Below are positions 49,442 through 61,400 of a stretch of 64,000 bases of DNA, piece by piece. A program made the position numbers and the translations under genes. The notes under the pieces were generated by a model that was not told the DNA's origin, ran no database searches, and saw nothing but the letters and a program-made list of their open reading frames with translations. Source of the stretch: Styela clava. Lineage: Eukaryota; Chordata; Ascidiacea; Stolidobranchia; Styelidae. The stretch spans positions 11,864,151 through 11,928,150 of the forward strand of contig NC_135257.1 of the NCBI RefSeq assembly GCF_964204865.1, in the 5' to 3' direction. The first letter of the stretch is position 1, and every line of letters starts with the position of its first letter.

Positions 49442-52400
49442 TCAAGAGAACAAAAGATCAACATACTCTTCCAACAAAATATCTTTGAATTTTTGTACTT
49501 GTACAGAACTTCCAACGGATGGAGTTCTTTGCCTTCTTGTGCTGTTTAATTTTTCATCCTCAAAGTGCTGTTTGTTTTGATAGTCGTGTTTGGTCTTCAC
49601 TTGTTTGATCCTGTTTTCCAAGTGTTTCATTCTATCTGATATATTTCTTAATTCTTTTGACATTTCAATTTCAGCCTGTAAAAGTTTGTCATTTTCCAAC
49701 TTTAATTTCCATTCACCATTACTAATAATACAAAATGATGTTAATATTAATTTGAAGTCTGATTTCTGAAAAATCCTTGGTCATATAGGATAAAATGGAA
49801 TGGGCTTTCGTAATCATTATGGTACTAAACACATATTCAGTTGTAATTGTTAGACACATTTATGGGCCATACCTTCGACAAAACTGGAACTTTGGACTGA
49901 GTTTGTTTTAGAACCATAGCTAGTCTTTCTGACAAAATTTCTTGCTGATCAACACAATCTTCAAACTTTTCCGCAAGTTGTTCAGCAGTTTTCGTCAAAT
50001 CCGACCTGAAATGTTGCAACATGGTAATTCTGAAGACTTGAATAGTAAAAACAATTAAGGGCTAGACGGTCTGCCCTGGTTACCTTCATATTTTGTTACT
50101 GTATATTGCATTATATTCAGCATTTAAAAAAATTTGTTATACCAAGCATTACACAGGTTTTAGCACAAAAAATACATGCGTACATTAACAAATGAAAAAT
50201 GGGACATTTAAGCCTGATTGATAGAATACACTGTCAACAAATGTAGTAAAATTCTCTATATCAAAAATTTAAATAATTAAGAATTTCTTATACAATCTTA
50301 ATAACATTCATTAAATTCTGTGAGCCATTTTGTTTACTATTAATTGTACGCATAATTTGCACAAATTCGGTATTACAATAGCAATAAATATAATATGACA
50401 AGAAAGGTTTTCGCTACTTTGCAATACAGAATAATTCCCAACTGAAATGATTAGACGAAGGGAATATAATAGAGTCAGTTGTGCAAAATTCTGTGTTCTA
50501 AAGTCGCATAAAATTTTGGTCTATCACCTTCATCTATTCATTTCTGTAACAAATTTATTCAGTATTGCAAAGTATCAAAACTATTTTCTGTATACCTTTT
50601 TTGTTTGAGCTTATCCAGATCATCCAATTGTTGTTGCTTCTGCTGTGCTAGTAACCGTGCTCGTTTCATGATAGCATCTTGAGCAATTTTTTGTTTCAAA
50701 ATATATTCTTTCCTCAGTATTTGAGTTACTCTACCTATGAGACGACTAGCTTCAGAGTCCATTACGGTATCCCTTGAAGATGCCTCATACCTGTCAAAAT
50801 AACGATTTTCTGGTATAATATGTTAATTTGGCGCAGTAAGATAATAATTTACACAATAAAAAATGCAATGACCATACACCAGCTTACCTCAAAATGGGTT
50901 GAGAAGAATCTCTTTGAAGTATAGACCTGAAAACATGATAAATATATAAGTCTGATTCACAATTAATACGGTAACTATACAAATGTCAGTTATCCCGCAT
51001 AAAGTAAGATTAAAATCAACAAACCTTATATGATCTTGGAAATCCATCAGATTCATCGTTGAAGTCTGTATGGATGAATCATTGTCTGAAGTAAGTGGAA
51101 CTATAGTGTCGTCATCATATGAAGGCAGTGGAGGTGGTGTTGGCTTGAAAATAGTTCTGAACACAACTTGAATTAAGTAAAAAAACATATGCAGAACATT
51201 GGAATTTATCAACAAAAACCTTAAATCTAACGCCAACAGCAAGAATCCACTCAGCAAATTAGAATAGGAATAAAGACAATATACTATACGTACAATAAAG
51301 GAACAGCCATACAATGATTATCAGCAGTTAGGCAAAGTAGAGAAGGCCCAAATAGTGGATTTGTTGCAAATGTGAAACCTTTCAATAAACAAGGAGCACT
51401 TGATGGAGTTGGTTTAGTACAGACTATATGTTCGACAATGCATGGTTGATCCTGAAAAAAAAAACGAGAATATCATATAGTAATAATAGCAATTAGCAAG
51501 AGCAGCAAAAAATCTAAAATTAAACTCAACGCTTGTTTTTTACATTAAGTTGAGCAAAGCAAACTTAACAATTATTCTCAGTGATCAGAGACTATAGCTT
51601 GAAATCATGAAAAAAAGACTCACTTGAGCTATTTCATTCAAGTTATCTTTATCCTCGTCAGCAGCTTCAAAAAACTCTGTTAATTTATCAATCCATGGCA
51701 AAACAACAGCATGAACACCCACTCTAGTGCAGCAATGGTAACGACAATATAACAATGGATCTGTAAAATGGAGAAACATGAATTTGGTTCAGAGATTCGA
51801 AGTCTGGGAATGTTTACCGTTGACGCCGAATCAGTTTCCCTTGCCGATATTCCAAAGAAACCAGAATTTCAAATTGAGTTTGAAAATACGACTCTGGCTC
51901 AGTTCACAGCTCCGTTTTGTGCTAATATATATTAAATTAAAATCTAAGACAGTACTTTTGCTTAAAAAAATGTGTAGTCTCAATAATCAACCGATATAAA
52001 ATATGAAGCTACATGGTATCACTAAGGCACCCTCAGGAATCAGTTCGAGTGGCATCTCTCCTGTATGAGGGGAGTAGTATACCCGCTCTCAAAAAACAAA
52101 CGGGGGTCAAACACCAGCCTGATTTTACCCAGAAATGAGTTAAGACTTCAATAATGTTTTTAATGCCTAGTATGGCGTGTCAACCGTTGAGCCAAAGGCA
52201 TATAAAGTCACAACAGTTAAAGAGTTTGGCCACTAGAAGTAAGATCGAAGTCTGTGGTTCGTCGAGTAGGCCTTTGTACCAAATATCTTCATTTTTTACC
52301 TTTATACTGAAAGTCTATTCAACATAGATTGAGAAGGCAATCCATCAAGAAGCAGATACAAGTGATTACACCATTTATATTTATTTCAATATCAAACAAC

Positions 52401-55400
52401 AAATATGCAAAATAAGAAAATTTGGAATCCTAGAAATACAATAATGCAGAGATACACAAGAATAGTGTAAAAAATAACATTAATGATGAATAGCACCAAA
52501 TTAAAACTGAGAGATGACGACCTTCAAAGCACCCTTCCCTCTTTTTAAAAATTTTCTTTGATCGAGATGCCGGTGATGCCATGTACAAAGTAGCATTGTA
52601 TTGTTTCTCAATCCTGTCACTGCATTGCAGGCTCCTACCAAATCACTACAAAATGACAACAAAGATAGTTATTGACAGACCTTAAAAATCAACTAGAAAA
52701 AAAAATATAAACTACTGTTTCCATTAACAAGGAAGAATAATTTTCTTGTGATATGAGCAGCGTTTGATAATAGGAAAATATTATCGACTTTGAAATTTTC
52801 ACTTTGAATATCTCTTCCTGATAGTGTGTTTTAATTGATAAAGCTCTCATAAATATACAAATCAAGTCATCTGAAAGCAATAACTAACAATAAAAAATAG
52901 GACCTGTATACAACTCTGAAAGACCTCTCTCCATGCCTAACAACACTTTCTATATCTCCATATTTCTGTAGCTCCCTAAGAAACTCATAAAAAGTGTATC
53001 TTGATGCAACATTTAAAAAGATCTGAAGACAAGCATTGCAAGATTTCAAGTTTAAACAAACAAACAACCAGCAATACTAACATTACTAAGTTACCAATAG
53101 GACCAATACCAATTAATGCAAGAAATTCTTGCAATATCTCAGGGAAAATACTGAATATTTCTGAAGCCAAAACATACCAAAATTGCATTTAAATTTTTTA
53201 TATTTCAATTTCTCTTCTCTTGGATTCTATCTTCAAGTTTAAATGACCGTGATTCAAAATCAAGTTGAATATAAAAAATGACAAAAACCTCTACTGTAGA
53301 TAATGGTGCCTGAACTGCAGAATTTGATTCCAAAGACGATTTCACTGCCTTTTCCAACCTGTCCTCTGTATGAACAAACAATTCAAAAAACTAAATAATT
53401 GAGGCAAACTAATAAATGGCAAGAAGACAAACTAAAAAGACAACAAAGTCTACCATCAACCAACCTTTTTTATGAAGATAAAGCTGACTGGGTTTTGGAC
53501 TAAAATATGTTATGCATGGAGGTTCATGATGTTCAACATGTTCTTTATAACAAGGCATATCCCTGAGCTGCATCAATTCTGAGCTCTGTTAAAATTGCAT
53601 TGAGTTTATTTTTCCATTCAGTTAAGATCTTGGCTCAATTACTCCCACAGAGGAAAATTATTGAATCCTGCCAACTTCTTTAAAATAGAATATATTCCTT
53701 GCGACTGAATATCCACTCATGAATTTGGCTGCAATTTCAAGAATAAATCTGATTTCTGCCAATGAGACATGATGCAAACTAAGTTCACATGATGATTAAA
53801 TGTAACATAGTTCGCTTAGTTACCTTTATTCTCCTGTTGTGCATTTCCTCGTATAGTTGTCTTGAAACAGGATTTGGTAAATGCGAAATCATCCGGCACA
53901 CTTTGTTAAATTCATATATCATTGAAGAAGGTCTTTTCTCTTTTGCTGACATCTTCAAATGTGCTGCAATATTCTTTGAATAGGTATTATCTACATAACT
54001 CTGTATGACATTCCGGGTCGTCGGTACCTCAGTTTTAAATTTGGGATCATCAATAAAAGAATTTTGAGGTGGATGGACTGGAGTGCTTCTTACTGGGTTC
54101 CGAAAGTTAACTTTTCTGGTAGAAACTGGCTTCAGGTGCATTCCATGAGAAAGGTCAAGACATAGATTTTTGATGCTGTTTTCTGATACTAATTGTCCTT
54201 TCCTGAAACATGAAGCAGCATGATTTACTTCATTATCTTCTGAAATGTCCAATTTAGGCTTCAAGTCTCCTAAAATATCCTGAATTTTTCTGTGATCCTT
54301 TTTTGCTTTCTGTGATATAGATGGCTTACTGTCTGCAGTCGGCATCATGCTACAATTTGATCCATACGGAGCAACAACTCGCAAAGCATTATTTATTGTG
54401 CCTGGCATTTTCAGAAGCAACCTAATACAACTTGCATCCGCAACAAACAATGTTCCACAATACAAAGGGCATATTTTCAAATTGTTTATTCCCTGACCAG
54501 AATGTTGCATTATGATCAAACAATGGATAACTATACAACGTCAGAATAAAATCAATTGTAATATCACAGAGGCCAGACAATAGGTATTTTCTTGATGTTT
54601 GTAGTTATTTTGATTTTTGCGTAACATTGAGCCTATAATTTTCAGTCATAAAATACCAAATACAGGCCAAAATGCTACAACTGACTATGATCCAATGCCG
54701 AGCAAATTTTTCAATTGCAACACCAGCATGTACAACTGCTTTAATCTTCCAAATTATTATAACTAAGTGGGATATGGCGGCTAGGACGGCTAGGCCTTAG
54801 GACAAACCCAATTTAAATCACCAACTACTCGTGTATCTATAATTTGGATTACTCTGCAGTAAGGTTGAACCAAAGACAAACCAAGTCAGTTTTGTGTCAT
54901 GTTTACTAACCACTCTATATATATAATATACCCAGCTAAAACAATAATATTCAACACGATTCTTCAGATACATACGCCAAAAGCATTTAATCTGACAGGT
55001 AGTAAAGTAAAGTTAGGTGGTAAACACGAAAAACTATGTAAGAATACTACAAACTGTTGGTGAGCCATTTCATTTGAACACAAACTTTTTTGAAAGAGAA
55101 AATTTGTCACTAACCGGAATGTAAGGTAACTGTATGATTTTCTGATTCAAAATCTCCTCCATCTTCTTCACCCTTTGGTCCCAGATCGATTTCTACAGTT
55201 TCATAAACAAACAATGTTGGAGCAGGAAATTCAGCAGATAGTCCTTTGGATTGAACAGAAAGAACTGAGGCAGGCCATGAAGCAGTTGACTAAAATTGTA
55301 AGATATTTAATTTTAACATATAAGATAACAAGCTAGCAAATGGTGAAACAGAACATAGGTTGAAGTTCCAGGGATGGCCAATACCGAATAGTTCACTATT

Positions 55401-58400
55401 TCGAATACATTCGAAATTATTTTTTTCGAATATGAAATTTCGAATACTTCGAAAATAAAATCCACTAATTGAAGCTTATTTAATGTATGTAGGAATTTCC
55501 ATACAATAAGCAATGGAATAACTGCTATCTACAAGTTACAACCTAGCTATATTACCAGGCATTTCATATTTGCAGATTATTGCATGATATATATTTGATA
55601 TACCATGAGTCATGTTAACAGAATTAAATTAATACGACAATAGTGGTATCGATGATGAATTTGAATATTTGCGCAACACAAAATCATCCTAGTAAAACGC
55701 CCATACTTTTAAATACCAACCAGGCAAGGGATAAAGTATGAGGTATTTTTCCGACTTGTGACAATTTTTTCGTGAGTACAAAAATACGAATCAAAAATTA
55801 ATTATATTCGGGAATTTTACCACACATTTTAAGTCCGCCGTTGTATGTACCGTTGTATGTTTGAGTAATAATACTTTTATTATTTTATAAATATGAAAAT
55901 AGGAATCAAAAACTATTTATAATCGGGTAGTTTACCACATATTGTAAGTCCACAGATCGCTGTTGTATTTTGTAAATACGAAAATCAAAAATTAATATTA
56001 ATCGCGAGTTTGCCACTAGGGATGCCACTTTCGGATTTACGAATCGGATCGATTCGAATCGCATCTTTTCCGAATCGATTCGAATCAGATTTACGCGATT
56101 CGGAAAAAGAGAGCGATTTAGCGAAAAAAAAACATTGAACGTTTGTTAAATCGTCGTTTTCGGCGGCTTTAAATCTGCCAGAGTGTGTTTATGCGGCACT
56201 CCAAATAACGCCAAATTACGGGACCGAAAAAAAAACATTGAACGTGTGTTAATCGTTGTTTTCGGCGGTGTTAAAACTACCGAATGCGTTTATGCAGCAC
56301 TCCAAATAACACCAAATTACGGGACCGAAAGAAAAACATTGAATATTTGTTAATCGTTGTTTTCGGTGGCGTTTAAACTGCCGAATGCGTTTATGCGGCA
56401 CTCCAAATAGCAACAAATTACGGGACGTAAATAAATGAAAATGAATTTTTCGTGATTGACTTTTTTACTTGTCTGCCGTCATTTGTTTCAAGTTCGACAC
56501 AACACACTCTTTTACGCATCACTCGAGATGATGTGTGGCGTAATTACCAGCAAACTGCGAGTTCAGTTTTCCACTAAATAGCCGAAGTTTCCATTATGCG
56601 CGAATTCAAATGGATCGTATACCTGAAAATTCGTGTCAATTTTGATGAAAATTTTCAACAGCACACCTACGCTGCCACTAAGTTATTGTACGCCCTGGCA
56701 TGATTGGATAAAGAATCGGCTACCGACGTCTGGATAATGTTTAATTTTGATTGAAATTTAATTTAAACTTTGTTCTGAGAGCAATATTTCGCGTACATTT
56801 GAAGAGAACTATTGCTGAATGAGTTCATCGGCCGGCAATGTTAATTTACAATCATGTATCTCATCCTAAAATATATTTTTATTTTGTTTGCGTTTGTCAG
56901 GCTTCCACTCGAGTGGCGGTAAACGAAATCAGGGGGACATAATGTAATAGTACATACACGTCTTTTTTCAGCTGTTACCAAAAAAAGTAGTATTTACTTT
57001 TAATTTTGTTAGCGCGATACAAGCGGATAAAACATTTCGGATTATTTCGAGCAAATGTCATAACGGACAGGTGGGAGTAAATAATACTTGAGGAATGGCA
57101 ACTTGTGCACTGTTTTACATCAACACGTGGCAGATTTCATACCAGACCGAGCATACGGTGCGAATGTCGTCTTACTTTAGCCCCAGCGACCATGTTTGAT
57201 CGAGATAAAGCGTCAACCAATTATCGCTCGTCAGCGCGGCGTCCATTATGCACATTTGGACTTTCTGAATTACGAAATTAAACGTAGTCCACATTAATAA
57301 TGAAGCCCGAGTTAGCCAATAACGCTTGTTTGCCACAAATAATACTGTCTCTAATATTTATGGAAATTTTTGTTCGCAATCGTAGTCGGATGAACGATTG
57401 TTTTTATCGAAATTAATTTAATTTAATCGTGGTTAATTTTATCGTCTTCAATCATATTCTTGTAAGCATTTCCCATTTATAGTAATTCAGATGCAATTAG
57501 AATGTTTTTGTCGTATTACTCTATGCTGCTAGCATAAATATAAAATATTGTACTAAGATTTTGAAGATAAAGAATCGGTAATAAGGCCGTCCCTAATTCA
57601 ATATAACAAGAAGGGAAATACCACGGTCACATATACTGGTGTGGGACAAGGGAAAGCAGTGCTGTTACTGTGTTTACGACATAACAGTACAACTGTTCCC
57701 TGCTTATTTTCTCATATGAATTCCATCAAATTGCCTCAGCCCTGATACAAGTATAACACAATAACTCAGTAATGTAAGACTCACAGATAAGTTGCAACAG
57801 CAAGTTTTTCATCAATGCATTTATTAGTGATATCTATGACCTACATTTTTTTTATCATGATGAAAATAAGTGTGGCTTATTCACTGAAAAACCCTCATCA
57901 CCCTTGCTATATAGCCTATTCCATTTTTTTGTGAGTTTGGCCAAACATACGCATGTAATAAAAAAAAAAAAGCTTAATGGAATCAGATTCGGAAAGATTC
58001 GATTCGAAAAGTTTTGATTCGAGATTCGATTCGAAAAAAAATGTATCCAGAAGTGGCAACCCTATTTGCCACACAATATATGTCCACAGATTGTCGGGAT
58101 ATTGTGCCGAATATAATTAGTTTTGATTCCTATTTTTGTACTCACGAAAAATTTTAACAAGTTTATATTTTATCCCGCTCTTGGGAACTAATTTGGATAA
58201 TGGTTGCCATTGGTTTGTATTTAAAAGTATGGACTTTTTACTAGGATGATTTTGTGCTGCGTAAAATATTCGAATCCATGACCGATACCACTACTTAAAA
58301 TGCCTTACCGTGTTAATTTAATTCTATTATCATAACTTCAAATGTTGGTAAATCGGGCAGTTTACCACACATTTGAAGGCCACAGATCGCCGTTGCATTT

Positions 58401-61400
58401 TAGAATTATTAGTTTTATTATTTTGTAAACACGAATCCGAAATTAATTATAATTGGGCAGTTTACCACGTATTTCATGTCCACAAATACCCGTTGTATTT
58501 GGCATTAATACTTTCATTATTTTATCAATATGAAAATAGGAATCAATATTCAATAATATCGGTCAGTTTACTACACATTTTATGTCCACAGATTGTCGAT
58601 ACAACCATGAGTTACGTTGAACAGAATTAAATTAATACGGCATGACATTTTAAATGCTGGTACCAGTCATGGATTGGATTATTTTGCGCAACAAAAAATC
58701 ATCCTGGTAAAGGATCAATACTTTTAACTATCGTTATCAGAATTATTTGCCAGAAATTATTTTCTAATAAATCGACTTTTCCAACTTGTGACAATTTATT
58801 GGATATCGTAACAATGACGGCTATAAATACCGTATTTCCCCGGCTAATAAGTCTTTATGGCAAATAGGACGATGTCTATTTTTAGCACTCAAAAAAGGAG
58901 TTTTTCCATATAGGCCTCCAATAAGACGGGTAGAAAAATTCGCTAATAATTTTATATGTTCAGAACCAGATCATGTTAGTTTGGTAGAACCATACCCACA
59001 GAATTAACTATTTTTAACAATTGAGCAGTAAATTTAAGTTGCAAAGCGGCAATCATTTTGGACAACCTATTAACCCGAATGTTGAAATAATTTTGGAATG
59101 TGATGATAAGTACTATACTGTACGTCCACGGGTTATTTCACAGCTGTGTTTTCCTGTCCCTGTCGTGTTTTGCTGAATCAGCAAAACGAAAGGGTCACAA
59201 ATCACTTTTATCTCGGTGGCCGTGTTTCTCTTTAAAGTAACGATAACCGGCCTGCGATTAAATATCATGATTGGCAGACCCTAAGACCCAAATATAAGGT
59301 TACACAAATCATGCTTGAGAAGACTCATGCAAATAAAAATTAGGCCACATAGAAATAAAATAAAGATACTTTCTCAATTTTTCGACGTAATGGAAATGAA
59401 TTTGTAAATTAAAAGCCTCGTACACGAATGTCGGCAATGTCCACCCTCGCAAAAGTGCAAATGTGTCGCAACACTATGCGCCCTACGGTCGCAAAGAATA
59501 TAAACAATCAAAGTGCCGATTCTATTTCATCGTCATTACGTGAGACAGCGTAAAAAGTCGTTTAAAGATTCCCGTAAATAGGGTTGCCACTTCTGGATAC
59601 ATTTTTTTTCGAATCGAATCTCGAATCAAAACTTTTCGAATCGAATCTTTCCGAATCTGATTCCATTAAGCTTTTTTTTTTTATTACATGCGTATGTTTG
59701 GCCAAACTCACAAAAAAGCTCAAATCTAGAAGAAAAAAATTTGAAAATGGAATAGGCTATATAGCAAGGGTGATGAGGGTTTTTCAGTGAATAAGCCACA
59801 CTTATTTTCATCATGATAAAAAAGATGTAGGTCATAGATATCACTAATAAATGCATTGATGAAAAACTTGCTGTTGCAACTTATCTGCGAGTCTTACAAT
59901 ACTGAGTTATTGTGTTATACTTGTATCAGGGCTGAGGCAATTTGATGGAATTTATATGAGAAAATAAGCAGGGAACAGTTGTACTGTTATGTCGTAAACA
60001 CAGTAACAGCACTGCTTTCCCTTGTCCCACACCAGTATATGTGACCGTGGTATTTCCCTTCTTGTTATATTGAATTAGGGACGGCCTTATTACCGATTCT
60101 TTATCTTCAAAATCTTAGTACAATATTTTATATTTATGCTAGCAGCATAGAGTAATACGACAAAAACATTCTAATTGCATCTGAATTACTATAAATGGGA
60201 AATGCTTACAAGAATATGATTGAAGACGATAAAATTAACCACGATTAAATTAAATTAATTTCGATAAAAACAATCGTTCATCCGACTACGATTGCGAACA
60301 AAAATTTCCATAAATATTAGAGACAGTATTATTTGTGGCAAACAGCGTTATTGGCTAACTCGGGCTTCATTATTAATGTGGACTACGTTTAATTTCGTAA
60401 TTCAGAAAGTCCAAATGTGCATAATGGACGCCGCGCTGACGAGCGATAATTGGTTGACGCTTTATCTCGATCAAACATGGTCGCTGGGGCTAAAGTAAGA
60501 CGACATTCGCACCGTATGCTCGGTCTGGTATGAAATCTGCCACGTGTTGATGTAAAACAGTGCACAAGTTGCCATTCCTCAAGTATTATTTACTCCCACC
60601 TGTCCGTTATGACATTTGCTCGAAATAATCCGAAATGTTTTATCCGCTTGTATCGCGCTAACAAAATTAAAAGTAAATACTATTTTTTTTTGGTAACAGC
60701 TGAAAAAAGACGTGTATGTACTATTACATTATGTCCCCCTGATTTCGTTTACCGCCACTCGAGTGGAAGCCTGACAAACGCAAACAAAATAAAAATATAT
60801 TTTAGGATGAGATACATGATTGTAAATTAACATTGCCGGCCGATGAACTCATTCAGCAATAGTTCTCTTCAAATGTACGCGAAATATTGCTCTCAGAACA
60901 AAGTTTAAATTAAATTTCAATCAAAATTAAACATTATCTAGACGTCGGTAGCCGATTCTTTATCCAATCATGCCAGGGCGTACAATAACTTAGTGGCAGC
61001 GCAGGTGTGCTGTTGAAAATTTTCATCAAAATTGTCACGAATTTTCAGGTATACGATCCATTTGAATTCGCGCATAATGGGAACTTCGGCTATTTAGTGG
61101 AAAACTGAACTCGCAGTTTGCTGGTAATTACGCCACACATCATCTCGAGTGATGCGTAAAAGAGTGTGTTGTGTCGAACTTGAAACAAATGACGGCAGAC
61201 AAGTAAAAAAGTCAATCACGAAAAATTCATTTTCATTTATTTACGTCCCGTAATTTGTTGCTATTTGGAGTGCCGCATAAACGCATTCGGCAGTTTAAAC
61301 GCCACCGAAAACAACGATTAACAAATATTCAGTGTTTTTCTTTCGGTCCGGTAATTTGGTGGTATTTGGAGTGCTGCATAAACGCATTCGGTAGTTTTAA

